64,000 nt of DNA from Dyadobacter frigoris (GTDB taxonomy: Bacteria; Bacteroidota; Bacteroidia; Cytophagales; Spirosomataceae), in assembly GCF_005280585.1 (NCBI RefSeq), contig NZ_SZVO01000005.1:124001-188000 (forward strand), read 5' to 3'. Both the position numbers and the translations under genes were made by a program. The notes beneath the pieces were generated by a model. That model was not told the origin of the DNA. It saw only the letters and a program-made list of their open reading frames with translations, and did no database searches. Position 1 is the first letter of the stretch; every line of letters begins with the position of its first letter. Below, piece after piece: positions 27,689 to 36,924 of this stretch.

Positions 27689-28189
27689 ATGGCAAGCTGG
27701 TATTTAGGAAAAATACGTTACCAAAAAGAAGACGAAGCAGGAAGTCTTAAAACAATTAATGAAGTTTATCTTGTCGATGCGGTTTCTTACACCGAATCAG
27801 AAGCCAGACTTTATCAACAAATCGTAACGGGTGCGAGTGATTTCAGTGTTACCAGCATTACACGCATGCGCCTGGCCGACTTATTTTCTTACGAAGACGG
27901 GGAGAAATGGTTCAAGGCAAAAGTTATCTACTTTTCTGTGGATGAAAAAAGTGGAAAAGAGAAAAAAGTGGTGAATTATATGCTTGTAAACGCTGACGGA
28001 ATTGATCAGGCTTTGCAACGGATCACCGAAAGTCTGCGCACCATGTTGATTCCTTACGAAACAACGGATATGAATTTGACCCCAATTCTGGACGTTTTCC
28101 CTTACACTGCGGAAGAAGAAGTGGAAGAGATTCCGGCAAATATGCGCCCTCTTTCCGAAGTAATGGCGGAAAGAGAAGCGGCACAATAA
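27689..28189 (+). CDS. DUF4494 domain-containing protein
   Basis: A 166-residue soluble protein of a Bacteroidota-specific family of unknown function. The start at 27689 (MASWYLGKIRY) is chosen because the family begins there and a good promoter lies within the upstream open frame. Visible landmarks are INEVYLVDAVSYTESEA and KVIYFSVDEKSGKEKKV. The C-terminus is acidic (EEEVEEIP). It converges on the next gene with 12 bases between the stops. No catalytic pattern is seen. Confidence 0.9.
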   Translation: MASWYLGKIRYQKEDEAGSLKTINEVYLVDAVSYTESEARLYQQIVTGASDFSVTSITRMRLADLFSYEDGEKWFKAKVIYFSVDEKSGKEKKVVNYMLVNADGIDQALQRITESLRTMLIPYETTDMNLTPILDVFPYTAEEEVEEIPANMRPLSEVMAEREAAQ

Positions 28190-28201
28190 ATAAAAATGAG
28201 C

Positions 28202-28939
28202 CTAATTCTCAGCCTTTACTTCTGCATAACCACGGGTAACTGCTAAAAAAGGATTAGGCTCATAACTTTTCAATTTCAGGATCAAACCCTTGGAATTCAA
28301 CTCCGTCAAAAGCTGATTGTTGTTGAAAATATAAGTATAATCAAAAGATACCGGCAAACTTGGAACGCCATCGATCAGATCAAATCCGTATAAAGGATTA
28401 ATACCAAAAGGTGTTTTGGTTAGCCACAATTTATCTTTTGCTTCGGAAGTTGGATATGAAAGTTCGTATTCAAGACTTTCCATACCGAAATCTTTTCGGA
28501 TATTCCCGGTAGGAATACAATAGGTGCTAAAATCTTCTTTTTGCTGTGCAATGGTTTCAGCATCCGGTTTCAATTCTTCAACTTTTTCTGTCATTTTGAA
28601 TTTCTTCCCGGATTCGTCAGCTCCGTAATACACATATTTCCCGTCCTGAAAAGCAAGAATAAAATCGAAAGCTTTGCCTGTATCTCCAAAACTGTTTTCT
28701 CGTTTAAAACACATCGTTCCCGTTACCGGATCCACATAAATCACAATTTCACCTTTCGTTTTCTTTTCTTTATTTTCAAAAGAATAAGTCAAAGCATGAC
28801 TAAAATAGTATTGCCCTTTCTCAGGTTTCCATTGCGTTGCTCTTTGCGCCGCGACATTACTTTTCGGCGCTTGTGCCATTACCAAACCTCCTGAAAGCAG
28901 AAGGGCAAAAGTTAAATAAGCGAATGTTTTTCTAAGCAT
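28202..28939 (-). CDS. Exported protein of unknown function
   Basis: A 245-residue protein. The start at 28939 gives a signal peptide MLRKTFAYLTFALLLSGGL ending VMAQ; an ATG at 28963 would add eight residues. The mature part is rich in beta-type segments (KGEIVIYVDPVTGTMCF, GKYVYYGADESGKKFKM), suggesting a periplasmic or surface beta-protein. It lies 59 bases after the OmpA-type gene in the same direction and may be co-transcribed. I do not recognise the family. Confidence 0.75.
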   Translation of the reverse strand: MLRKTFAYLTFALLLSGGLVMAQAPKSNVAAQRATQWKPEKGQYYFSHALTYSFENKEKKTKGEIVIYVDPVTGTMCFKRENSFGDTGKAFDFILAFQDGKYVYYGADESGKKFKMTEKVEELKPDAETIAQQKEDFSTYCIPTGNIRKDFGMESLEYELSYPTSEAKDKLWLTKTPFGINPLYGFDLIDGVPSLPVSFDYTYIFNNNQLLTELNSKGLILKLKSYEPNPFLAVTRGYAEVKAEN

Positions 28940-28998
28940 AACATAAATTATTAATGGCTGCAAGCTAAAAAGAGGCCATCAAAAAACCATGTTTCTTA

Positions 28999-30369
28999 TT
29001 ACAATTTAATAAATTCTACCCGGCGATTATTCGCTTTTCCTTCGGCGGTAGTATTGGGAGAAACGGGTATACTTTCACCTTTTCCATCGGTTTCCAATCT
29101 GGATTTATCTATTCCAAAATCCTTTGCAAGCGCTTCCTTAACCGATTCTGAACGTTTCTTAGATAATACCAGATTTCCTGCATCATCCCCATCCGAATCT
29201 GTATGTCCGATAACTTTCACTTTTACGGTAGGATTTTCAGTAAAAACGTTGGCAATATCTTTCAGGACACCATAAGATTCCGGTTTGATCGTAGCAGAAT
29301 TTACATCGAAAAGAATTCCTGTTGTTGAAAATTTACCTTCAGTGATCAGTTTGTTACGGGTATCCGGCGCGCCAACGGCAAGTCTGATATTTGATATAAA
29401 ATACCGATCCGTTTCCACATGATATCCCTGGTTACTGAAAGCTATAAAATTGTAGTTTGTGGTTGTATTAAATGCTTTTGGCAAATCCCAAACCTTAAAA
29501 TCATCGACATACAAACGAAGCCGCGATTTTTGTCGCCAGATGGAAACCTTCACCACGTTATGCTCAGGAACATGAAATGCGGGAAAACTTTTCTCGTTTT
29601 TCATGATCGATTCCGCAGGGCCTTCAAAAACATTGAAATTTGCTATTCCCTGTTGTCCGCCGGCATCTTTTGGATGTAAACCCAGTTCCAGTCCCCTTTG
29701 CTTGTCGCCATCAAATCCTTTCCAAACTGAAAAATTCTTGGCGGGATTTGTTACCTCAGCGAAAACAGTGCGCATAAAGCCGGAATAATAGCTAAAATCA
29801 GAAGTTGTAGCCAGATTAAATTCCAGGGTAAAATTCTCTGGCAGTTTGGTAACAAATTCCGGGTAAAAAACACCTTCCGGACCAAGCATTAACCATTTCC
29901 CTTCTGTACCCGCAATCGTGACCACTTCACCAGCCGAATTTGTATTCCATTTGGCAGGAAAATCACCAATGGCATCTTGCGAGAAATCTTCAACAGCCAC
30001 CACTTTTTCACCAGGAATGAAATCAAATTTACTGTACGATTTCAGCGTTGGTTTTTCCGTGCTGACAGAAGCAACGGTTTCAGATTCAGCTATTCTGGTA
30101 TTTTCATTTTCGTTTGAAGCATTATCCGGTTTTTCATTTTTTCCTGAAGACGGCTCTTCTTTTGGCTTTTTATCTTTTTTCTTAAAAATACTTCCAATTC
30201 CTTCTTCAACTTTATCAAAACCTTTATCAATTGTCTGGTTAACCTTTTGATTTGCGCGATTTTCTACCTGCCTTTCTGCAACCTTTCCCGGGTCCGTAAT
30301 ACGGATCTGAGCCTTTGCAATCAAAGAAAAATATGTAAATCCTAGTAGAAAGGTGAGTTTTATATACAT
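28999..30369 (-). CDS. OmpA family protein with concanavalin-like middle region
   Basis: A 456-residue envelope protein. The start at 30369 gives the signal MYIKLTFLLGFTYFSLIAKAQ-type; four further codons precede it. Then come a Lys/Glu/Asn-rich linker (about 25-105), a beta-rich domain (about 110-330) containing EFNLATTSDFSYYSG and RLRLYVDDFKVWDLP as in laminin G/concanavalin folds, and an OmpA domain (about 340-456) with VIGHTDSDGDDAGN, LSKKRSESVK and NRRVEF, which grips peptidoglycan. It likely links the outer membrane to the cell wall. Confidence 0.87.
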   Translation of the reverse strand: MYIKLTFLLGFTYFSLIAKAQIRITDPGKVAERQVENRANQKVNQTIDKGFDKVEEGIGSIFKKKDKKPKEEPSSGKNEKPDNASNENENTRIAESETVASVSTEKPTLKSYSKFDFIPGEKVVAVEDFSQDAIGDFPAKWNTNSAGEVVTIAGTEGKWLMLGPEGVFYPEFVTKLPENFTLEFNLATTSDFSYYSGFMRTVFAEVTNPAKNFSVWKGFDGDKQRGLELGLHPKDAGGQQGIANFNVFEGPAESIMKNEKSFPAFHVPEHNVVKVSIWRQKSRLRLYVDDFKVWDLPKAFNTTTNYNFIAFSNQGYHVETDRYFISNIRLAVGAPDTRNKLITEGKFSTTGILFDVNSATIKPESYGVLKDIANVFTENPTVKVKVIGHTDSDGDDAGNLVLSKKRSESVKEALAKDFGIDKSRLETDGKGESIPVSPNTTAEGKANNRRVEFIKL

Positions 30370-30536
30370 GATTATCAACAATTTAATTTCCCAAAATAAA
30401 CCTTTTCAATATAAATTTACGAATTGAACCCTTTTATTTAAGACATATTGAGTGAACGGTAATGACACATTCCTGAATATTCTGTCGTGTCGATTTCACA
30501 GAAGATCGTAAATTGCAGCGCATTAGTTCACATCGC

Positions 30537-31346
30537 ATGATTTTCAATTTCGAAACCAGATCCGTTGCACTACAGGAAGGCCGCAAAATTTATTTTTCCT
30601 CCGATTTCCATCTCGGCGTTCCCACTGCTGAAAAAAGCAGAGATCGTGAGAGAGTACTTGTAAAGTGGCTGGAATCCATTGAATATGATGCCCAGATTAT
30701 TTTTTTGGTAGGAGATATTTTTGATTTCTGGTTCGAATACGGACACGTTGTCCCGAAAGGATTTGTCCGGTTATTAGGCAAGCTGGCAGAACTTTCTGAC
30801 CGTGGGATTGAGCTTATTCTTTTTACCGGAAATCATGATATGTGGATGTTCGGTTACCTGAAAGAAGAAATCGGAGCTACCATTTTCCGTAATCCTGTAA
30901 ACTTTGAAATTACAAATTCGGAAGGATTAAAAAAGTCCGTTTTAGTTGGACATGGTGACGGACTTGGGCCTGGAGATAAAGTCTATAAAATCCTGAAACA
31001 GATTTTTGAAAATTCTTTCTTTCAATGGATCTTCCGGATCGTACATCCGGATGTAGGCATGTGGATCGCCTCAGAATGGTCGAAAAGAAGCAGAATTGCC
31101 AATATTAAAAAAGGCGAAGAAGTATTTGTAAGCGAAGAATACGAGTGGCTGCTCCACTACTGTAAGGAAGTCGAAAAAGAACAGCACCACGATTATTACA
31201 TTTTCGGACACCGGCATCTGGTTCTCGACCTCGCTGTGAATAATAACAGCCGCTATATCAATCTCGGAGAATGGGTTACCAAACAGACCAAGCAGGCTTA
31301 TGCAACGTTTGACGGTGAAAAGGTATTTTTGAGAGAATTTGTTTAA
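30537..31346 (+). CDS. lpxH: UDP-2,3-diacylglucosamine diphosphatase LpxH
   Basis: A 269-residue calcineurin-like metallophosphoesterase that cleaves UDP-2,3-diacylglucosamine to lipid X in lipid A synthesis. Metal-binding motifs are SSDFHLG, VGDIFDFWFE, GNHDMW, VGHGDGLG and FGHRH, in the LpxH order. ATG at 30537 is preferred to a TTG eight codons upstream. It complements lpxA, lpxC/fabZ and lpxD near 58-61 kb. It converges on the 31356 gene with a 9-base gap. Confidence 0.92.
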   Translation: MIFNFETRSVALQEGRKIYFSSDFHLGVPTAEKSRDRERVLVKWLESIEYDAQIIFLVGDIFDFWFEYGHVVPKGFVRLLGKLAELSDRGIELILFTGNHDMWMFGYLKEEIGATIFRNPVNFEITNSEGLKKSVLVGHGDGLGPGDKVYKILKQIFENSFFQWIFRIVHPDVGMWIASEWSKRSRIANIKKGEEVFVSEEYEWLLHYCKEVEKEQHHDYYIFGHRHLVLDLAVNNNSRYINLGEWVTKQTKQAYATFDGEKVFLREFV

Positions 31347-31355
31347 ACTCTTATC

Positions 31356-32108
31356 TTACTTTTTAACTTCTTTTTTTAGCTGATCAAACTGACCTTTGTC
31401 ATTCAGCACATCATATTTATTGATGCTTTCCGGTGGCGTATCGTTAAGAACTTTGCGCCATTCCTGTTGTTTCAAATCTCCGTTTTTCACTGATTTGATA
31501 AATTTCGCTATGCGAAACGGATCAAGGAAAGGAAAAGTTGTGGCAAAACCTTTTCCGGCAGCAGATTCCCGGCCGAACATCAGCTGATCCATACTATAAC
31601 GGTAATTGGTTTGCGCGTTATTGGCAACCTGCTCCGATAATCTTCTGATATATTGCGGATCAGAACTTTTGGCCAATGCGTCACGATCGGCCTGATCGGG
31701 TAACTTTAAAGCCAAAAATGCCCGTTTAAATTCCTCCTCGGTACTATAAGGATAAATCTTAACTTCCGACAACATCATCACATCTTCCTGCAAGGAAACA
31801 ATGGCCGAATAGGTATCCGCATTGTAATTCTTTGGAATGATATGGTATTGCTTTTTATATCCAACGTAACTGTAAACAATACTATCACCTGGAAAAACCG
31901 GGATCGTGAAAGAACCGTCACGATGTGCCAGCGTACCGGTTCCTGCTTTTGGAATGTAAATATAAGCTCCCGGTAAAAGATCTGTTTTTTTCCCGCCTAC
32001 GACAACACCGGAGAATATAATTGCCTTTTGCTCGCCTTGTGCAAAAAGGTTTTCCACGTAAAAAAGCCCTGCAAAGAAAACTAAAAATAGCAAAACCTTA
32101 TTTTTCAT
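31356..32108 (-). CDS. Exported protein with CarboxypepD regulatory-like domain (copy A)
   Basis: A 250-residue protein with signal peptide MKNKVLLFLVFFAGLFYVEN ending LFAQ. Residues about 30-110 form a beta-sandwich like the carboxypeptidase D regulatory or TonB-receptor plug-associated domain (GVVVGGKKTDLLPGAYIYIP, IPVFPGDSIVYSYVGYKK). The remainder is charged and helical. It is closely similar along its whole length to the gene at 32249, clearly a tandem duplication. The role may be anchoring or folding of surface proteins; this is not established. Confidence 0.8.
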   Translation of the reverse strand: MKNKVLLFLVFFAGLFYVENLFAQGEQKAIIFSGVVVGGKKTDLLPGAYIYIPKAGTGTLAHRDGSFTIPVFPGDSIVYSYVGYKKQYHIIPKNYNADTYSAIVSLQEDVMMLSEVKIYPYSTEEEFKRAFLALKLPDQADRDALAKSSDPQYIRRLSEQVANNAQTNYRYSMDQLMFGRESAAGKGFATTFPFLDPFRIAKFIKSVKNGDLKQQEWRKVLNDTPPESINKYDVLNDKGQFDQLKKEVKK

Positions 32109-32248
32109 CTGTTATCAGTATTTATTTCAGCGCTGGAATAAATAACCAGACAAGTCTGACAAACTTACAAATTCTACTAAAAAGTAACGACGAGGCACAA
32201 AAAAAATCAGCCTTATGAGCTGAATTTTAAGATATTTTAACATTTCAA

Positions 32249-33004
32249 TTACTTATTATTATCATCCTTTTTAGGATTCTCAAATTCTTCGTTCTTTTTA
32301 ATAACATCTTGTCTCGTAATACTCTCGCGGGGCGCATTATTAAGGTCTTTTCTCCACTCTTTTTGTTTCAGATCACCTCTCTTAACCGATTTGATAAAAT
32401 TTGCCCACGCAAAAGGATTAAGGAATGGAAATGTTGTTGCAAAACCTTTTCCCGCCGCAGATTCACGACCAAACAATTGCTGATCCATTGTGTAGCGATA
32501 ATTGGTCTGTGCATTATTTGGAACCTGGGCTGCCATCCGGTTGATGTAATCCGGGTCCGTACTACGTGCCAAAGCGTCACGATCAGCCTGATCTGGTAAT
32601 TTCAAAGCAAGAAATGCTTTTTTGAAATCTTCTTCGGTGGCATATGGATAAATCTTAACCTCGGAGAGCATCGTCACATCTTCCTGCATCGCTACAATGG
32701 CCGAATACGTATCAGCATTATAATTTCTTGGGATAACGTGATATTGCTTTTTGTAACCTACGTAGCTATAAATAATACTGTCACCAGGAAAAACCGGAAT
32801 TGTAAAATTTCCCCGGTTATCTGCAAGTGTTCCTTTACCGGCTTTGGGAATAAAAATGTAAGCACCAGGTAAACGATCCGTACTTTTTCCTCCAACTACA
32901 ACCCCGGTAAAAATAATTGCCTTTTGCTCACCTTGTGCAAAAACCTCCTGCCCACACAACACGCTCGCAAGTATCGCAAAATATATTAAAAATCGTTTTT
33001 TCAT
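32249..33004 (-). CDS. Exported protein with CarboxypepD regulatory-like domain (copy B)
   Basis: A 251-residue paralogue of the gene at 31356, with signal peptide MKKRFLIYFAILASVLC ending VFAQ. Shared segments include GEQKAIIF, PGAYI, GDSI and YKKQYH, and differences spread evenly rather than clustering, so the duplication is not recent. Copy B lies upstream of copy A by 140 bases in the same direction. The C-terminus differs most (DDNNK versus VKK). Confidence 0.8.
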   Translation of the reverse strand: MKKRFLIYFAILASVLCGQEVFAQGEQKAIIFTGVVVGGKSTDRLPGAYIFIPKAGKGTLADNRGNFTIPVFPGDSIIYSYVGYKKQYHVIPRNYNADTYSAIVAMQEDVTMLSEVKIYPYATEEDFKKAFLALKLPDQADRDALARSTDPDYINRMAAQVPNNAQTNYRYTMDQQLFGRESAAGKGFATTFPFLNPFAWANFIKSVKRGDLKQKEWRKDLNNAPRESITRQDVIKKNEEFENPKKDDNNK

Positions 33005-33196
33005 TCTTAAAATTCGTTTTCCGGTGCCGGAATATTTTCCTCCCGCGCCTTTAAGGGTTATAGGTTGATTAAATGACCTTAATATATTATAAAATTATTT
33101 CAATATAATCTTTCTGTATTTCTAAAAGAATTGTTCCTCTAATTTAAAACGCCTCATATTCCAGCGCATTGCCTGCTGTGGATATTAATTGGAACA

Positions 33197-34030
33197 TCAG
33201 GAAAATAATTTAAGAAATGTTACGATAAAAGGCGCTGAAAGCAACAATCCATCAAAACGGTCCAAAAATCCACCATGCCCCGGAATACTGTTTCCAGAAT
33301 CTTTAATTGCTATACTACGCTTAAATAACGACTCGACCAAATCTCCATAGGTACCAACCACCACAATAATCCCGCCGATACAATACCATTTCCAGGGTTC
33401 GAAGGTACGGAAATAATGTCCGAGCACAAAAGCAATTAACGCAGCAAAAGCAGCACTGCCCATAGCTCCTTCCCAGGATTTTTTTGGAGAAATACGTTCA
33501 AAAAGTTTCCTCTTCCCAAAGTTTGTTCCGGCAAAATATCCACCGATATCCGAAGCCCAAAGTAAAAGCAGACTTCCTAAAACGATCTCGTAGTTGTAAG
33601 TTCCTCCGCGCATGGCCATCACGATGATCAATGAAAAAGGCAGTGCTACGTAAATTATCCCCAAAAAAGTAAAGCCAATATTTGTAAATGGTTTTAAATC
33701 ATTCTTTTTATAAAGTTTGATAAAAAATATCATCGACAGCAAAGGGCTTATCAGGAAGTAATTTTCGAAAGAAACCAGGTCCTGCTCTATCAGGTACGCC
33801 AATAACATCATAACTGTGCCACAAAAGGTGCCATAATATGTTAAAGGCTGATTTCCGTCGAGGCCGAGCAGCTTATAAAATTCCAGTTGCGTCAGCGAGC
33901 TGATCGTGCAAAAGAGCAATAAAAAACTCCATTCACTGTATAGGATACAGCCAAGAATTATCACAAATCCTATTAAGCCGGTAATGGTCCGCTGCTGTAA
34001 ATTACTCAGATTCTGTAAGGGAGTCTTCAT
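33197..34030 (-). CDS. cdsA: Phosphatidate cytidylyltransferase CdsA
   Basis: A 277-residue inner-membrane enzyme making CDP-diacylglycerol from phosphatidate and CTP, the branch point for phospholipids. About eight hydrophobic segments are visible, plus the cytoplasmic motif SPKKSWEGAMGS and the CDS signature DSGNSIPGHGGFLDRFDGL, with its conserved Asp pair. Its ATG lies inside the DUF2007 gene, overlapping it by 29 bases; no later start fits the conserved N-terminus (QQRTITGLIGF). Confidence 0.95.
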   Translation of the reverse strand: MKTPLQNLSNLQQRTITGLIGFVIILGCILYSEWSFLLLFCTISSLTQLEFYKLLGLDGNQPLTYYGTFCGTVMMLLAYLIEQDLVSFENYFLISPLLSMIFFIKLYKKNDLKPFTNIGFTFLGIIYVALPFSLIIVMAMRGGTYNYEIVLGSLLLLWASDIGGYFAGTNFGKRKLFERISPKKSWEGAMGSAAFAALIAFVLGHYFRTFEPWKWYCIGGIIVVVGTYGDLVESLFKRSIAIKDSGNSIPGHGGFLDRFDGLLLSAPFIVTFLKLFS

Positions 34031-34223
34031 TGGCTAGGATGGTTTGCGCCCGAACAAAATCAGTCATAGGAACATGTACTTCACATAATCCCAAAATAGG
34101 ATAAACACTATCCTGCTTATTGACAATCACAGCTGCGACTCCATTTTGTTCCAATATTTCCCTGGCAATTTCCGCCCTTATCATTTGTTTGGTATCGTAT
34201 ACCTTACCCCAATTATCATCCAT
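34002..34223 (-). CDS. DUF2007 family small protein
   Basis: A 73-residue protein of the DUF2007 (putative signal-transducing) family, which has a ferredoxin-like fold related to PII. Landmarks are WGKVYDTKQMIRAEIAREIL and VHVPMTDFVRAQTIL. The role is unknown, though such genes often neighbour cdsA in Bacteroidota. It overlaps the cdsA start by 29 bases, so translation of the two is probably coupled. Confidence 0.85.
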   Translation of the reverse strand: MDDNWGKVYDTKQMIRAEIAREILEQNGVAAVIVNKQDSVYPILGLCEVHVPMTDFVRAQTILANEDSLTESE

Positions 34224-34264
34224 AAAAATTCTTCCTGCAAGTACCGTTTTAATTGTCTAAACCC

Positions 34265-35227
34265 TTAATTATTATTCTCCAAAACCGGATTTTTATTTCC
34301 GGTTTTTCTTATTTCATATAGTATGCCTGCTGTGATCACTGCCGAAGCAACGATCGCTGTGACCGGCATTACTTCTGTGTCATCAATATTGATATCCAAC
34401 ATTTTGATGTTCCGAAAGAACATCATGACCAGGATAAATCCATTGTTAATAAAATGGGCTAGTATGGCTACTGAAATTCTACCCGACCAAAAATAAAGGT
34501 ATCCAAATAGTGCCCCAAGTATCATACGCGGCAAAAATCCGAAAAACTGGAAATGGATTGCGCTGAAAATGGCTGCTGAAACCCAGATCGCAAGATGCGG
34601 ATTGGCCCAATGTTGTGCAAGTTTACGTTGTATAATCCCACGAAACAAGACTTCCTCACCAACAGCCGGGAGAAGTACCACCACAATCAGTGCAATAATG
34701 AGCTGACCTGCCTGTGTGTAGCTCGTCATAAATTTGGTGAGCATCGCATTTTGTTCCTCTTTATCCCGCATCCAGTTTTCAACTCCCGATAAAAAATCAG
34801 GAAATACCATTTTGGAGTTCAAATCAATAAAAAGACTATTGACCGGAATAAAAACCAGCACTACTATGCAGACAAGAAACCAGGTCAATACAGCAGGTTT
34901 ATCTTTAAAATTAAAATCCTGAAAACCTTTCCGCTCCATGTAAAACCAGTACAAAAGCGAAGGAAGAAGATAAGAGAAAAAATGTACTGTACCCTGCAAA
35001 ACCATCATCAGAAGCCATCCGTTGGCCACTTTTTCAGGTTCGGCAAACAATGTAGTTAACAAACCGGTAATACTATTTGCATCCGAAGATGTAATCAAAG
35101 CAAGGATTATAATTGCTAAAATATTACCAACAGCCATTCCAATAAGCACGAAACCAACCAACACCAACAAACCTCCCAGCGTACCGGGCACTCGTGTATG
35201 TACCAAATTTGAATAACTTTTTTGCAT
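34265..35227 (-). CDS. CPBP family intramembrane glutamic protease
   Basis: A 320-residue polytopic membrane protein of the CAAX protease/Abi family. Eight or so helices are visible. Motif 1 is EEVLFRGIIQ (Glu191, Glu192, Arg196), motif 2 is FSAIHFQF with His225, and motif 3 is AHFINN with His258 and Asn262, so the active site is complete. Members cleave or process membrane proteins, or confer bacteriocin immunity; the substrate is unknown. It lies 41 bases before DUF2007-cdsA in the same direction and may form one unit with them. Confidence 0.9.
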   Translation of the reverse strand: MQKSYSNLVHTRVPGTLGGLLVLVGFVLIGMAVGNILAIIILALITSSDANSITGLLTTLFAEPEKVANGWLLMMVLQGTVHFFSYLLPSLLYWFYMERKGFQDFNFKDKPAVLTWFLVCIVVLVFIPVNSLFIDLNSKMVFPDFLSGVENWMRDKEEQNAMLTKFMTSYTQAGQLIIALIVVVLLPAVGEEVLFRGIIQRKLAQHWANPHLAIWVSAAIFSAIHFQFFGFLPRMILGALFGYLYFWSGRISVAILAHFINNGFILVMMFFRNIKMLDINIDDTEVMPVTAIVASAVITAGILYEIRKTGNKNPVLENNN

Positions 35228-35348
35228 AATTGGTGTAAATTTACAGCTAATTATGAATTTAAAAATATTGAGTGACTGTTGAGCTGTAAGATTAAGTGAA
35301 TAAAAGACTTATAAAATCTGTTCCCACAAGAATCTCAAACCTGTATAA

Positions 35349-36338
35349 ATGATAAAAATCGGCAAAATAGAACTTGGAGATTTCCCGCTGCTGCTTGCTC
35401 CCATGGAAGATGTGAGCGACCCGCCTTTTCGTGCGGTGTGCAAGGAAAACGGGGCGGATTTGATGTATACCGAATTTGTTTCATCCGAAGGTTTAATTCG
35501 TGATGCGGCAAAAAGCGTACAGAAACTGGATATTTTTGAATATGAAAGACCGGTAGGTATTCAGCTTTTTGGAAGCGATGTGGAAACGATGGGCGCTTGT
35601 TCAGAAATTGCGTCCCGAGTTAATCCGGATCTGATCGATATTAATTATGGTTGCCCGGTAAAACAGGTGGCCTGCCGCGGTGCCGGTGCAGCCTTGTTGC
35701 AGGATATTCCCAAAATGGTGCGCATGACGGAAGCAGTTGTGAAATCCACACATTTGCCTGTTACTGTAAAAACCCGTCTGGGCTGGGATGAAAGCACAAA
35801 AAATGTTCAGGAAGTAGCTGAAAGATTGCAGGATATCGGAATTCAGGCACTTTCTGTGCATGGAAGAACCCGCGTGCAAATGTATAAAGGTGAAGCTGAC
35901 TGGACTTTAATCGCAAAAATAAAAGACAACCCGCGCATTACCATTCCAATTTTCGGAAACGGCGATGTGGACAGTCCGGAAAAAGCGCTGGAATATAAAA
36001 ATCGTTTTGGTGTTGACGGTATCATGATCGGTCGCGCGACCATTGGAAACCCGTGGATTTTTAATGAAATAAAACATTTTGTTAAAACCGGCCAAAGACT
36101 GGCACCTCCTACCCTTGCGGAACGTGTGGCCGTTTGTCGCCGCCATCTTGAATTTTCGATTCGCTGGAAAGGCCCGATAGCAGGTGTTTTTGAAATGCGC
36201 CGTCACTATACCAATTATTTCAAAGGACTGGAAAATTTCAAACCTTTCCGTATGCGCCTTGTCGAAGGTATGTCTTTTGAAGAACTGGATCAGATACTTA
36301 ATGAAGTTGTACAGGAATTCAGTGAAGTATTATGCTAA
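35349..36338 (+). CDS. dusB: tRNA-dihydrouridine synthase (DusB-like)
   Basis: A 329-residue FMN enzyme that reduces uridines in the D-loop of tRNA. The barrel starts PLLLAPMEDVSDPPFR; the proton-donor Cys102 is in DINYGCPVKQ; FMN-phosphate residues appear as VKTRLGW, SVHGRT and GNGDVD. The length and order match DusB. The gene shares its last 7 bases with the start of the biotin-carrier gene, so the two are translationally linked. Confidence 0.94.
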   Translation: MIKIGKIELGDFPLLLAPMEDVSDPPFRAVCKENGADLMYTEFVSSEGLIRDAAKSVQKLDIFEYERPVGIQLFGSDVETMGACSEIASRVNPDLIDINYGCPVKQVACRGAGAALLQDIPKMVRMTEAVVKSTHLPVTVKTRLGWDESTKNVQEVAERLQDIGIQALSVHGRTRVQMYKGEADWTLIAKIKDNPRITIPIFGNGDVDSPEKALEYKNRFGVDGIMIGRATIGNPWIFNEIKHFVKTGQRLAPPTLAERVAVCRRHLEFSIRWKGPIAGVFEMRRHYTNYFKGLENFKPFRMRLVEGMSFEELDQILNEVVQEFSEVLC

Positions 36339-36862
36339 AAGTAAATGTTGGCGGAAAAACCGTAGATGGCGTTTTATCGGGTGAAATTTCAACTTTTGAA
36401 ATAAATCAGGAAAAAGATCAGTGGCTGATCGGAGAAAATATTTTCGATGGAGATATTGTCAGGATAAGCCAGAATCAATATCATGTTTTATGGCAAAATC
36501 GGTCTTATAACGTTGAAGTTTTGGAAACGGGCGTCGCCGATAAAACTTTTAAACTTCTTATTAACGGACAACTTTTTGAAACATTCGTAAAAGATCAGTT
36601 CGATCTGCTGCTCGAAGGGTTGGGTATGCAAGCGAGCGTCAGCACAAAAATAAATAATCTTAAAGCCCCAATGCCGGGCTTAATCCAGTCCATTGCCGTA
36701 GAACCAGGCCAGGAAGTTCACAAAGGAGAAACTTTGCTGGTATTGGTAGCGATGAAAATGGAGAATATTATCAAATCCCCGGGCACCGGAATTGTGAAAA
36801 CTTTGAAGATTACAGCGGGCCAAATCGTAGAAAAAAACCAGGTATTGGTAGAGTTTCAATAA
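36332..36862 (+). CDS. Biotin carboxyl carrier protein (stand-alone)
   Basis: A 176-residue carrier with a C-terminal biotinyl domain (about 107-176): the acceptor Lys142 sits in LVAMKMEN and the hammerhead motifs are APMPGLI and VEPGQEV. The N-terminal 100 residues resemble the PCC-type linker domain (BT-like) that joins biotin carboxylase to its carrier in propionyl-CoA carboxylase. It is therefore the likely carrier for the carboxyltransferase at 4294, although 31 kb away. Its ATG overlaps the end of dusB by 7 bases. Confidence 0.92.
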   Translation: MLKVNVGGKTVDGVLSGEISTFEINQEKDQWLIGENIFDGDIVRISQNQYHVLWQNRSYNVEVLETGVADKTFKLLINGQLFETFVKDQFDLLLEGLGMQASVSTKINNLKAPMPGLIQSIAVEPGQEVHKGETLLVLVAMKMENIIKSPGTGIVKTLKITAGQIVEKNQVLVEFQ

Positions 36863-36924
36863 AATGCTTGGTAATCTGAGCTGCCTACACTTATTTTTAC
36901 AGAAAAAACACCAACAAACAAATC

